Below, in pieces: positions 52,133 to 60,587 of a DNA stretch of 64,000 nt. A model generated the notes under the pieces. That model saw nothing but the letters and a program-made list of their open reading frames with translations, was not told where the DNA came from and did no database searches. Position 1 is the stretch's first letter, and each line of letters starts with the position of its first letter. Source of the DNA: Caulobacter endophyticus (lineage in GTDB: Bacteria; Pseudomonadota; Alphaproteobacteria; Caulobacterales; Caulobacteraceae); assembly GCF_003116815.1 (NCBI RefSeq), contig NZ_QDKQ01000076.1, forward strand, positions 22,232 through 86,231. Direction: 5' to 3'. The position numbers were made by a program, and so were the translations under genes.

Positions 52133-54772
52133 TCAGCCGGCCTTGGCGACCCAGGCGGTGATCGCCGGCAGCCGCTCGCGACGCACCTTGGCCCGGTATT
52201 CGATGGCCGAGACCGCCTTGTCGGCCTCCTTGCGCGAGCCCTCGGCCAGGTTGGCCTGCGCCCAGGCCTTCAGCTTTTCGGCGGTTTCCGGCTTGCCCGA
52301 GGCCTTGGCCAGGCTCGGGATGAAGCGGGTGCGGGCGCTGTTGTCGACCTTGGCGTCGACCGCGTCGCGGTGGGCCGCGGCGAAGTCGAAGGCCAGGTCC
52401 GGATGGCGCGAGGCCACGCCCGAGATCATGCCGGCCGAATTGGTCTCGCCCGGCTCGGCGGTCAGGGCCAGATCCAGGGCCTTGCGGGCCAGGGTCTCGT
52501 CGTCGGCCGCCGCCAGCAGGCTGTAGAGCTGGGTGCGCACCAGCGGCGTCTTCTCGGCCTGGGCCTGGGCGTGGATGGCGTCCCAGGTCGCCGCGTCGGC
52601 GTTGACGGCCACGACGGTCAGGATCGCCTTGCGCAGCGTGCCGGGGATGGCGGCCGGGTCGCTCTTGTCGGCGGCGTAGCGGCGGCGGGCCTCGGCGACC
52701 ACGGCGGTGTCGCCCAGCTCGCCCAGGGTCGAGATCAGGTCGCCGCGCAGGATGGCAACCGGATCGGGCTCGCCGGCCTTGGCCTCCCAGCCCACGCGGG
52801 TCAGCAAGGGCGACAGGCGGGCGATGGCCAGCTTGCGGAAGGCCGCGCGCTCGGCCTGGCCTTCGTAATAGCCGTCGATGGCCGACAGCACGCCGGCGAC
52901 CTTGGACAGAACCTGCGGATCGGCGTCGGCCGGGGTCGCGGCGATCAGGGCCAGGGCGTCGGTCGGCGACTGCTGGCCCGCCGTGCCCATCGACCAGGCG
53001 TCCGACAGCAGGCCCAGCTGGTCGATCGGCGCCAGCTTGCCGAAATCGGCCGCCAGCCGCTGGAACTGCGCCGGGGCGTAGAGGGTGCGGTAGTAGCCGC
53101 TCTGGCCGGCGTTGACGACGACGGGGCCGCAGCCCTCGACCGTCAGGCTGGCCCTGCCGCCCTCGACCACGGTCTTGGCGATCGTCGCGCCGTCCAGGGC
53201 CTTGGCGTTGACCGGCACGCGCCAGGCCAGCGGCGCCTTGTCGGGGAAGTCCTTGCTGAACTCGCCCTGGGTCAGGGTCAGGACCTGCTTGCCGGCCTGG
53301 CAGGCGCCGCCTTCGACGCGGATCAGGGGCACGCCCGGCTGCAGGGTGAAATCGTGGGCGATGGCGGTGATCGGCTTGCCCGCGGCGGCCTCGACCGCGC
53401 TCCACAGGTCGTCGCTGACCGTGTTGCCGTAGGCGTGGGCCTTGATGTAGGCGCGCACGCCGGTGCGCCAGGCGTCCTCGCCCACATAGCCCTCGAGCAT
53501 GCGGATGACCGCCTCGCCCTTCTGGTAGGTGATGGCGTCGAAGGCCTGGCTGGCCTGCTCGACGGTCTCGACGTGCTGCACCACCGGGTGGGTGGTGGAA
53601 AGGCCGTCGAGGTTCATGGCGTATTCCCGGCCGCCGACGGCGGCGAGGGCGGCGTTCCATTCGGGGTGGAACTTCTCGGTCGCCCGGCCCTCCATCCACG
53701 AGGCGAAGCCCTCGTTGAGCCAAAGGTCGTCCCACCAGGCCATGGTCACCAGGTTGCCGAACCACTGGTGGGCGGTTTCGTGGGCGACGGTGGTGTAGAT
53801 GTTCTGGGCGTCCCGCTGGCTGGAGATCTTCGGATCCATCAGCAGGGCGTATTCGAAGTAGAAGATCGCCCCCCAGTTCTCCATGGCGCTGAAGAACTGG
53901 CTGCGGCCGGGGGCGGCGATGTGGTCGAGCACCGGCAGCGGGTAGTCGACGCCGAAATAGTCGTTGTACCAGGCCACCATCGGGCCGGCCGACTCCAGGG
54001 CGAACTTCGCCTTGGGCAGGTCGCCCTTCTTGGTGACCACGCCGATGTCGACGCCGGCGGTCTTGAGGCTGGCGCGCTCGAACTCGCCCAGGCCGAAGAA
54101 CAGCAGGTAGGTCGACATCTTCGGCGAGGTCGCGAACGTCACGCGGGTCTTGCCGCCGCCAAGGTCCACGCTCTTGCTGACCGGCATGTTGGAGAGGGCC
54201 ATCTGGCCGGTGGGGACCGTCGCCTCAACTCTGAAGGTCGCCTTGTGGAAGGGCTCGTCCCACGAGGGGATGAACCGGCGGGCGTCGGAATTCTCGAACT
54301 GGGTGTAGAGGGCGCGCCTGGGGCCTTCCTCGGTGTCGTAGTCGAGGGCGAACAGGCCGGCGGCCTGGGTGTAGATCTTGCCGGCGTAGTCGATGGCCAG
54401 AACGTGCTTGCCCTTGGCCAGCGGCGCCTTGAGCGTGAAGGCGGCGGTCTGGGCGTCCTCGTCGACCTTGATGGTCGCCGGCTTGCCGTCGATGGTGGCT
54501 TTCACGAAGGTCAGGTCGGCGGCCTGAAGGGTGATGGTCGTGGTCGGCTCGGTCACCTCGACGGCGATCTTCACCGAGGCGGTGAAGCTCATCTTCTGGG
54601 CGTCCGGCGTGAAGGCCAGGTCGTAGTGGGTCGGATGGGCGTTGCGCGGCAGCTGGGTGGTCACCGTGGCCGGCGTGGCGCCCTTGGAGCCTGGAACGGC
54701 GGGGGCGGCGAGGGCGGTTCCGGAGGCGAGAAGCAGCGTGACTGCTGCGGCGGTGGACAGAAGACGACGCAT
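52133..54772 (-). CDS. M1 family aminopeptidase, exported (PepN-like)
   Basis: A zinc aminopeptidase that removes N-terminal residues from peptides. It has a signal peptide (MRRLLSTAAAVTLLLASGTALA), a beta-sandwich domain, and the catalytic domain with HETAH at residues 331-335 followed by NEGF (second Glu ligand). The exopeptidase motif usually written GAMEN is SAMEN here (FFSAMENWG). A long helical C-terminal domain follows. The length is 879 aa. ATG 54772 is chosen because the frame further upstream (to 55393) overlaps alkB and loses the signal peptide. Confidence 0.93.
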   Translation of the reverse strand: MRRLLSTAAAVTLLLASGTALAAPAVPGSKGATPATVTTQLPRNAHPTHYDLAFTPDAQKMSFTASVKIAVEVTEPTTTITLQAADLTFVKATIDGKPATIKVDEDAQTAAFTLKAPLAKGKHVLAIDYAGKIYTQAAGLFALDYDTEEGPRRALYTQFENSDARRFIPSWDEPFHKATFRVEATVPTGQMALSNMPVSKSVDLGGGKTRVTFATSPKMSTYLLFFGLGEFERASLKTAGVDIGVVTKKGDLPKAKFALESAGPMVAWYNDYFGVDYPLPVLDHIAAPGRSQFFSAMENWGAIFYFEYALLMDPKISSQRDAQNIYTTVAHETAHQWFGNLVTMAWWDDLWLNEGFASWMEGRATEKFHPEWNAALAAVGGREYAMNLDGLSTTHPVVQHVETVEQASQAFDAITYQKGEAVIRMLEGYVGEDAWRTGVRAYIKAHAYGNTVSDDLWSAVEAAAGKPITAIAHDFTLQPGVPLIRVEGGACQAGKQVLTLTQGEFSKDFPDKAPLAWRVPVNAKALDGATIAKTVVEGGRASLTVEGCGPVVVNAGQSGYYRTLYAPAQFQRLAADFGKLAPIDQLGLLSDAWSMGTAGQQSPTDALALIAATPADADPQVLSKVAGVLSAIDGYYEGQAERAAFRKLAIARLSPLLTRVGWEAKAGEPDPVAILRGDLISTLGELGDTAVVAEARRRYAADKSDPAAIPGTLRKAILTVVAVNADAATWDAIHAQAQAEKTPLVRTQLYSLLAAADDETLARKALDLALTAEPGETNSAGMISGVASRHPDLAFDFAAAHRDAVDAKVDNSARTRFIPSLAKASGKPETAEKLKAWAQANLAEGSRKEADKAVSAIEYRAKVRRERLPAITAWVAKAG

Positions 54773-54865
54773 GAACGGCCCTGGTATGGAATGATCGTGC
54801 GGAGAAAGCCCGCGAGGGCGCGAACCAACACCCATCCGGCCGCCCACAGGCATTAATTCCGCGTA

Positions 54866-55483
54866 ATGATGACCCCCGTCTCCCTCGTCCCCGGTTTCGA
54901 TCTCTGGCCCGGCCTGCTGTCGCCGGACGCCCAGCGGGCGCTGGTCGAGGCGGTGCTGGAAGCCTCGGCGATCGCGCCGCCGGCCAACTACGCAACGCCC
55001 TACGGCAAGGCCATGAGCGTGGCCATGACCAGCCTCGGGCCCCTCGGCTGGACCAGCGACGCGGCCGGCTACCGCTATGCCGAGCGTCACCCCGGCACCG
55101 GCCAGGCCTGGCCCGCAATCCCCCAGGCGCTGCTCGATCTTTGGGCGGCGCTGGGCGATCCGCAGGTGCCGCCCGACGCCTGCCTGGTCAATTTCTACGG
55201 GCCCGAGGCCCGCATGGGCCTGCACCAGGACCGTGACGAGGCCGACCCGCGCTTTCCGGTGCTGTCGATCTCGCTTGGCGACACGGCGGTGTTCCGCATC
55301 GGCGGAACCAGCCGCAAGGACCCGACCCGGTCGCTGCGGCTGTCGTCCGGCGACGTCTGCCGGCTGTCCGGACCCGCCCGCCTGGCCTTCCACGGCGTCG
55401 ACCGCATCCTGCCCGGCTCCTCGCGCCTCGTGCCGGGGGGAGGGCGGATCAACCTGACGCTCAGGCGTGCGCGGGCGGGGTGA
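54866..55483 (+). CDS. alkB: AlkB family 2-oxoglutarate/Fe(II) dioxygenase (DNA repair)
   Basis: It oxidatively removes methyl groups from 1-methyladenine and 3-methylcytosine in DNA. The iron ligands are visible: LHQDRDE (HxD) and the distal His in LAFHGVDRI, and the 2-oxoglutarate Arg pair is in GRINLTLRRA. The NFYGPEARMGLHQD stretch is typical of AlkB. At 205 aa it is close to E. coli AlkB. It is divergent from the aminopeptidase gene and convergent with dnaA. Confidence 0.95.
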   Translation: MMTPVSLVPGFDLWPGLLSPDAQRALVEAVLEASAIAPPANYATPYGKAMSVAMTSLGPLGWTSDAAGYRYAERHPGTGQAWPAIPQALLDLWAALGDPQVPPDACLVNFYGPEARMGLHQDRDEADPRFPVLSISLGDTAVFRIGGTSRKDPTRSLRLSSGDVCRLSGPARLAFHGVDRILPGSSRLVPGGGRINLTLRRARAG

Positions 55484-55515
55484 AGGAGGCTCCCCTCTGG
55501 AGGAGGATCAAACGA

Positions 55516-55545
55516 AAAGGGCCGCCCCTTGCGGAGCGGCCCTTT
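55516..55545 (-). terminator. Rho-independent terminator of dnaA
   Basis: AAAGGGCCGC (55516-55525) and GCGGCCCTTT (55536-55545) form a 10-bp stem, extended by inner GC pairs. On the minus strand TTTTCGTTT follows. It lies about 22 nt past the dnaA stop. Confidence 0.85.
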
Positions 55546-55566
55546 CGGTCGAGCTGGAAAGCCTGA

Positions 55567-57054
55567 TCAGCCGCGCAGCTTGCGGGTGATGGTCTCCAGG
55601 TCCTGGCTGAGCACGGCGTCTTCCTGGCGAAGGGCCTCGATGCGGCGCACGGCGTGCAGGACGGTGGTGTGGTCGCGACCGCCGAAGCGACGGCCGATGT
55701 CCGGCAGCGAACGGGTGGTCAGCTGCTTGGCCAGCCACATGGCGGCCTGGCGCGGACGGGCGATGGCGCGGTTGCGGCGCTCGCTGAGCAGGTCGGCCTG
55801 CTTCATGCCGTAGTGCTCGGACGTCGCCTTCTGGATGTCGTCGATGGTGATCCGCTTCTCGCCGCCGCGCAGGTGCGGGCGCAGGATCGCCTGGACTTCG
55901 TCCAGCGACAGGCGCGACAGGCGCTCGCCGGCACGGGCGGTCAGGGTGTTGAGCGCCCCTTCCAGCTCGCGGACGCTGTCGGTGAAGCGGTCGGCCAGGA
56001 ACTGCAGCACTTCGGGACGCACCGAACCGGTGAAGCCCTGGGCGCGGCCCAGAGCCTCGATCTTGCGCTCCAGGATGCCCAGGCGCAGCGAGCGGTCGGC
56101 CGGCTCCATGCCGCAGACCAGGCCGGCGGACAGGTGCGAGCGCAGGCGCGCGTCCATCTCGGTCATGGCCGAGGGCGGACGGTCGGCCGAGAACACCACC
56201 CGGCGGCCGTCCTCGACGAGGGCGGTCAGGGTGTGGAACAGCTCTTCCTGGCTCGACTGCTTGCCGGCGATGAAGTGCACGTCGTCGATGATCAGCAGGT
56301 CGGCGCCGCGCAGCTCGTCCTTGAAGGCCGTGGTCTGGCGATCCATGACCGCGCGGACGAAGGTCGACAGGAAGCGTTCGGCGGTCAGGTAGACGACGCG
56401 CTTGTTCGGGGCGGCGCGCATGGCCTCCCAGGCCAGGGCGTTCAGCAGGTGCGTCTTGCCGAAGCCGTAGGGGCCGTGGAACAGCACCGGGTTGAAGTGG
56501 CCGTCGGCCCAGCTGGCGACGCGGCGCGCCACGGCGTGGGCGAATTCGTTGGCGGGGCCCGGAACGAAGCTGTCGAAGGTGAAGCGTTCCTGCAGGCCCT
56601 GCACGGGCGAGGTCTTGCCGGCGACCGGGGCCGCGGCGGCGGGGATGTCGCTGGAGACCGGCAGCACGATCTCGATCGGCTGCGGCTTGGCCTCGACATA
56701 GACGGCGCCGGTCGTGGCCGAGGCGGCGTCGGCCGAGGCTTCGAACTCGAGGCGCGACTTGAGGTCCATGCGGCGGCCCACGGCGTCGCCGGCGGCCCAC
56801 AGCTCACCGATGCGGCGCCAGGCGCTGCGACGGATCCAGTCGCGCGCAATGCCGGTGGGGGTGACGAGCACGACGTCGCCGGCCTGGGTTTCGCGCAGCA
56901 CGGCGGGCGCGATCCACGAGCCGAAGGCGGCGTCGCCCAGCTCGCGCTTCAGGGAGACGCAGACTTTGTTCCACACGATGCCTGCGGGCTCGCGCGTGAC
57001 GGCGGCATACGCCGCCGACAATTCCTGACTGGCCGCCCCGACCTTGATCGACAT
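55567..57054 (-). CDS. dnaA: Chromosomal replication initiator protein DnaA
   Basis: DnaA binds origin boxes, melts the origin and loads the helicase. Domain I contains WNKVCVSLKRELGDAAFGSWIAP, a short linker follows, then the AAA+ domain with GPYGFGKTHLLNAL (Walker A) and LLIIDDVHFIAGK (Walker B). Domain IV has the DNA-recognition signature GGRDHTTVLHAVRRIEAL. ATG 57054 gives 495 aa and matches the Caulobacter N-terminus; the frame upstream to 57216 lacks homology. It lies about 26 kb from Cori and is read toward it. Confidence 0.97.
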   Translation of the reverse strand: MSIKVGAASQELSAAYAAVTREPAGIVWNKVCVSLKRELGDAAFGSWIAPAVLRETQAGDVVLVTPTGIARDWIRRSAWRRIGELWAAGDAVGRRMDLKSRLEFEASADAASATTGAVYVEAKPQPIEIVLPVSSDIPAAAAPVAGKTSPVQGLQERFTFDSFVPGPANEFAHAVARRVASWADGHFNPVLFHGPYGFGKTHLLNALAWEAMRAAPNKRVVYLTAERFLSTFVRAVMDRQTTAFKDELRGADLLIIDDVHFIAGKQSSQEELFHTLTALVEDGRRVVFSADRPPSAMTEMDARLRSHLSAGLVCGMEPADRSLRLGILERKIEALGRAQGFTGSVRPEVLQFLADRFTDSVRELEGALNTLTARAGERLSRLSLDEVQAILRPHLRGGEKRITIDDIQKATSEHYGMKQADLLSERRNRAIARPRQAAMWLAKQLTTRSLPDIGRRFGGRDHTTVLHAVRRIEALRQEDAVLSQDLETITRKLRG

Positions 57055-57402
57055 CAGTTCACCGCCTCGCGCCTGCATACACACAATTACAGATTGCCGG
57101 TCGCAGGCCCCCCATGGCGCACGACCGAACTCAGAAACTCTCCCCCCGCATTTATTGAGGACACACAGGGGCTTAACCGGCGAACGCATGGTGTCCGCCG
57201 CCGCCGCTGTCGTCACAAGACTGGGAGAGCGCTGAGACCTTTAAACTAGCCACCGGCCCGGGCCGGTCAAACGGAAAACTTGCGTCCGATCGCGGATATT
57301 TCTGTTGACTCGCGACACCGCCTCGCCCGTCAAGGGAAAGCCGTTTTGAAGACTTTCGTTCGACGAGCCGGGGGGCAGGTAAAGGAGTACATAGACAAAG
57401 CA
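57055..57402 (-). promoter_or_regulatory. dnaA upstream region with long leader and a GANTC site
   Basis: The gap between the rpsT terminator and dnaA has no credible ORF. On the minus strand, TTGACC (57270-57265) and TAGTTT (57248-57243), 16 nt apart, form a candidate promoter. A second TTGACG (57333-57328) lies upstream, with a GANTC site (GACTC, 57307-57311) at its -10 position. In C. crescentus, GANTC methylation state controls dnaA transcription. From 57243 the leader would be about 180 nt. Confidence 0.5.
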
Positions 57403-57403
57403 A

Positions 57404-57431
57404 AAGCCGACCGAGTTGCCTCGATCGGCTT
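57404..57431 (-). terminator. Terminator of rpsT
   Basis: AAGCCGACCGAG (57404-57415) and CTCGATCGGCTT (57420-57431) form a 12-bp stem with one mismatch and a 4-nt loop. On the minus strand TTTTGCTTT follows. Confidence 0.75.
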
Positions 57432-57452
57432 CTACAAGTCTTTGATTTCGCT

Positions 57453-57471
57453 GAGCGAACGGTGTTCGCTC
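57453..57471 (-). other. Small perfect hairpin after rpsT
   Basis: GAGCGAAC-GGT-GTTCGCTC, an 8-bp stem with a 3-nt loop, 12 nt past the rpsT stop. No T-run follows; it may stabilise the mRNA end ahead of the terminator. Confidence 0.4.
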
Positions 57472-57482
57472 GCGATCTGGAC

Positions 57483-57758
57483 TTAGGCGGCGGCCTTGTC
57501 CAGCTTCTTCAGGCGGGCGGCCAGGCGCGACACCTTGCGCGAACCCGTGTTCGGGTGAACGACGCCCTTCGAAACGGCGCGCATCAGCTCCGATTGAGCC
57601 TCGATGAACGCGGCCTTGGCGACGGCGACGTCGCCCTTGGCGATGGCGTCTTCGAACTTGCGCAGGAAGGTGCGGACGCGCGAACGACGAGCGGTGTTCA
57701 CTTCGGTGCGACGGGCGATCTTGCGGATCGCTTTCTTGGCGCCGGGATTATTGGCCAT
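57483..57758 (-). CDS. rpsT: 30S ribosomal protein S20
   Basis: A 91-aa primary-binding ribosomal protein. It starts ANNPGAKKAIRKIARRTEVN after the initiator Met, rich in Lys and Arg, with the conserved GVVHPNTGSRKVSRLAARLKKL helix near the C-terminus. ATG 57758 is the normal start; a frame extension to 57773 is not needed. Strong promoter elements lie 65-95 nt upstream and a terminator separates it from dnaA. Confidence 0.96.
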   Translation of the reverse strand: MANNPGAKKAIRKIARRTEVNTARRSRVRTFLRKFEDAIAKGDVAVAKAAFIEAQSELMRAVSKGVVHPNTGSRKVSRLAARLKKLDKAAA

Positions 57759-57823
57759 GGATAGGACCTTCAAACGGACGGCCGCGCGGGCGGCCGCGAA
57801 GCAGGTGAAATCAAGAGCGCGCG

Positions 57824-57862
57824 GATATACGGGAAGGCCGCGGACCGGTCAATCCATCCACA
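57824..57862 (-). promoter_or_regulatory. rpsT promoter with an overlapping DnaA-box-like nonamer
   Basis: On the minus strand TTGACC (57852-57847) and TATATC (57829-57824) are 17 nt apart, a good sigma-70-type promoter. CCATCCACA (57854-57862), 7 of 9 matches to the DnaA box, touches the -35 element, so DnaA might modulate rpsT. Confidence 0.6.
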
Positions 57863-57895
57863 ATGGGAATCTTCGCCCGGCGAGCGACCGGTCCG

Positions 57896-58681
57896 TCACG
57901 AACCCTTGAACGCGGGTTTGCGCTTCTCGACGAAGGCGGCCATCCCTTCCTTCTGGTCGTCGAAGGCGAACAGCGAGTGGAACAGTCGCCGCTCCAGCGC
58001 CACGCCCGTGGTCAGGGTGGTCTCGTAGGCGGCGTTGACCAGTTCCTTGTTCATGGCCGTGGCCAGGGGCGACTGGGCGGCGATCCTGGCGGCGACCTTG
58101 ACGGCCTCGTCGACCAGCTGGTCGGCCGGGAAGATCCGCGACAAGAGGCCCGCGCGCTCGGCTTCCTCGGCGTCCATCATCCGGCCGGTCAGGATCATGT
58201 CCATGGCCTTGGACTTGCCGACCAGGCGGGTCAGGCGCTGGGTGCCGCCGATGCCGGGCGCGACGCCCAGGTTGATCTCCGGCTGGCCGAACTTGGCGGT
58301 GTCGGCGGCCAGGATGAAGTCGCACATCATCGCCAGCTCGCAGCCGCCGCCCAGGGCGTAGCCCGAGACCGCGGCGATGATCGGCTTGCGCACGGTCTCG
58401 ATGGCCCGGGCCTGGGCGGTGAAGAAGTCGGCCTTGAACATGTCGGCATAGGACTTGTCCGACATCTCCTTGATATCCGCGCCGGCGGCGAAGGCCTTGG
58501 GCGAGCCGGTCAGCACGATGCAGCCCACGGTGTCGTCGCCCTGCGCCTGGGCCAGGGCCTGGCCCAGCTCGGTCAGCAGCACGCTGTTGAGGGCGTTCAG
58601 CGCCTCGGGGCGGTTCAGGCGGATCAGCGCCACGCCGGGCGCGGTCTCGGGGCGTTCGACGATCAGGGTCTCAAAGGCCAT
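57896..58681 (-). CDS. Enoyl-CoA hydratase
   Basis: It hydrates trans-2-enoyl-CoA to 3-hydroxyacyl-CoA, as in fatty-acid beta-oxidation. The crotonase signatures are present: AFAAGADIKEMS (oxyanion hole), SGYALGGGCELAMMCDF, and the two catalytic Glu residues in the CELAM and QPEINLG regions. ATG 58681 (MAFETL) gives 261 aa, the family length. It stands between rpsT and the TraB-like gene, with no other beta-oxidation gene nearby. Confidence 0.92.
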   Translation of the reverse strand: MAFETLIVERPETAPGVALIRLNRPEALNALNSVLLTELGQALAQAQGDDTVGCIVLTGSPKAFAAGADIKEMSDKSYADMFKADFFTAQARAIETVRKPIIAAVSGYALGGGCELAMMCDFILAADTAKFGQPEINLGVAPGIGGTQRLTRLVGKSKAMDMILTGRMMDAEEAERAGLLSRIFPADQLVDEAVKVAARIAAQSPLATAMNKELVNAAYETTLTTGVALERRLFHSLFAFDDQKEGMAAFVEKRKPAFKGS

Positions 58682-58714
58682 CTGCGCTTGGTTCCTCGTG
58701 TTCAATTCGGCCGT

Positions 58715-59590
58715 CTAGCGCGGCCCTTCGACATCGTAGCCCAGCGCGCGCAGGCGGGCGGGCAGGCCGTCGGGACCCAGAAGGTGCCCCGCGCCGACCA
58801 CCACCACCGTCCGGCCGGATCCGGCCAGGCGCGCTTGCAGGGCGTCCATCCACCGTGCGTTACGCTCGACGATGAACTGGCGATAGAGGGCGGGCGAAGA
58901 TTTCCGCATTCCGCCGACCACGGCGCGCTCCAGCGCCTTCTGATCGCCCTTCGACCAGGCCGCGACCAGCCGGCGATAGGCGCCGGGATCCTTTTCCAGC
59001 TGCCTGACCGTGGCGTTCAGGGTCCGCACCTGGTCGGCCTCGGGGGCGCCGGCGAACAGGGCCATCTGCTGGTCGGGGGTCTCGAAGGCCCTGCGGACGA
59101 CCTTGGGCGGGGCGGCCGCCTGCAGCCGCCGCTCGACCCCGTCCTCGGCCAGGCCCTTGTCGAGGGCGAAGGCGGCCGTGGTCAGCCGCACCTCGGCCAT
59201 CCAGGGCTTGAGGCGTTCCACCTCGCTCATCGGCACGTCGAGGCGATCGGCCAGCTTGCGCAGACGTGCGGCGGCGCGTGGCTTCAGCCGCGAGGTCAGG
59301 GTCTGGCCTGGCGGCAGCAGGCCATAGGCGCCGGCAAGGTCCTGCATCCGCCGGTCGGCGGCCGCGTCCATCGGGACCTCGAACCACAGGTCGTCGGCCC
59401 TGGAGAGCGCCGCGTCCAGCGCGGGCGGCTTCCAGCCGAGGTCCTTGGGCAGAACGTGCATCGAGCCGAACAGCACGATCTCGGAATCCGCGTCGCGCAC
59501 CGTCCACACCGGCGGCGCGGCCGAAGCGGGCGCGGTGAGGGCGGGCGAGGCCAGCAGGGCGGCCAGGGCGACGAGGAGGGAGCGGAGCAT
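58715..59590 (-). CDS. TraB/GumN family protein, exported
   Basis: A 291-aa protein with a signal peptide (MLRSLLVALAALLASPALTAPASA). The mature region follows the TraB/GumN pattern: VWTVRDADSEIVLFGSMHVL at the start, with the conserved GSMH, and VVVVGAGHLLGPDG near the end with the conserved GAGH. The family is related to metalloprotease-like Tiki proteins and is named after plasmid pheromone shutdown and xanthan-cluster genes, but its activity here is unknown. ATG 59593 is one codon longer. A 50-nt gap separates it from mutM upstream. Confidence 0.85.
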   Translation of the reverse strand: MLRSLLVALAALLASPALTAPASAAPPVWTVRDADSEIVLFGSMHVLPKDLGWKPPALDAALSRADDLWFEVPMDAAADRRMQDLAGAYGLLPPGQTLTSRLKPRAAARLRKLADRLDVPMSEVERLKPWMAEVRLTTAAFALDKGLAEDGVERRLQAAAPPKVVRRAFETPDQQMALFAGAPEADQVRTLNATVRQLEKDPGAYRRLVAAWSKGDQKALERAVVGGMRKSSPALYRQFIVERNARWMDALQARLAGSGRTVVVVGAGHLLGPDGLPARLRALGYDVEGPR

Positions 59591-59641
59591 CACGCCAAAC
59601 CGGAAAAGCCGCGCCTCAAGCTGCAGAAAGCGCGGCCAGGG

Positions 59642-60505
59642 TCATTTCTGACAAACGGGGCAGAAAAAGGTTGAGCGCCCGGCCTGGACCTCGCGGGCGA
59701 TCACGCCCCTGCAGCCGGGCGTGGGGCAGGGTTCGCCCTCGCGGTCATAGACCCGGAAGCGGTGCTGGAAATAGCCCAGCGCGCCGTCGGCGGCGGCGAA
59801 GTCCTTCAGCGACGAGCCGCCGACCTCGACCGCCTCGGCCAGTACGTCCTTGATGGCCGCCGTCAGCGGTCCCAGCCGCTTGCCGGCGATCTGGCCCGAG
59901 GGCTTGAACGGCGAGATGCCCGAGCGGTGCAGCGCTTCGCAGACATAGATGTTGCCCAGGCCCGCCACGGTCTTCTGGTCGAGCAGAAGGGTCTTGGGTC
60001 CCTGCTTGCGGCCGCCGAAGGCCTTGACCAGCGTCTTGGCGTCGAAGGCGTCGGACAGGGGCTCGGGTCCCATGGTCGCGAACCAGGGGTGGCGATCGAC
60101 GCGGTCGGTGGCGATCAGGTCCATGAAGCCGAACCGTCGCGGGTCGTAATAGGTGACGGTCGCGCCCTCCTCGGTCTCGAACACGACGTGGGCGTGCTTG
60201 TCGTCGGGCTTGACCTCGCGGGCGAAGTCGCCGGGCCTTGTCGCCCCTTCGGGCGCGGCGATCTCGAACCTGCCGGTCATGCCCAGGTGCATGACCAGGG
60301 TGTCGCCGCGATCCAGAGGGGCCAGCAGATATTTCGCCCGCCGCTCCAGCCGCAGGATCTTCGCGCCCGTCAGCCGCTGCACGAAGCCGTCGGGCAGGGG
60401 AAAGCGCAGGTCCGGGCGGTTGGCGCGCACGCGGGAAAGCCGCGCGCCGGACAGGACGGGCTCGAGACCCCGGCGGACGGTCTCGACTTCGGGCAGTTCG
60501 GGCAA
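59642..60505 (-). CDS. mutM: Formamidopyrimidine-DNA glycosylase (MutM/Fpg)
   Basis: A bifunctional DNA glycosylase and AP lyase that excises 8-oxoguanine. The mature N-terminus PELPEVETVRRGL contains the catalytic Pro and Glu. The helix-two-turn-helix (GLGNIYVCEALHRSGISPF) and the C-terminal zinc finger (CPTPGC then CPVCQK) are intact. The length is 287 aa. It is divergent from ubiE across an 82-nt gap. Confidence 0.96.
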   Translation of the reverse strand: MPELPEVETVRRGLEPVLSGARLSRVRANRPDLRFPLPDGFVQRLTGAKILRLERRAKYLLAPLDRGDTLVMHLGMTGRFEIAAPEGATRPGDFAREVKPDDKHAHVVFETEEGATVTYYDPRRFGFMDLIATDRVDRHPWFATMGPEPLSDAFDAKTLVKAFGGRKQGPKTLLLDQKTVAGLGNIYVCEALHRSGISPFKPSGQIAGKRLGPLTAAIKDVLAEAVEVGGSSLKDFAAADGALGYFQHRFRVYDREGEPCPTPGCRGVIAREVQAGRSTFFCPVCQK

Positions 60506-60587
60506 GACGGCTCCTTAAGACGGTGACGCGACGCAAGGCGCGGTCTAATAGGCGATGATCATATAGAGAGCCCGACCCGTAGACGTC

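Noticed and set aside
51923..54856. A 977-residue plus-strand open frame opposite dnaK upstream and the M1 aminopeptidase
   Set aside because: It mirrors the codons of the aminopeptidase on the other strand, is Gly/Ala/Arg-rich and lacks domains. It is a GC-rich antisense shadow.
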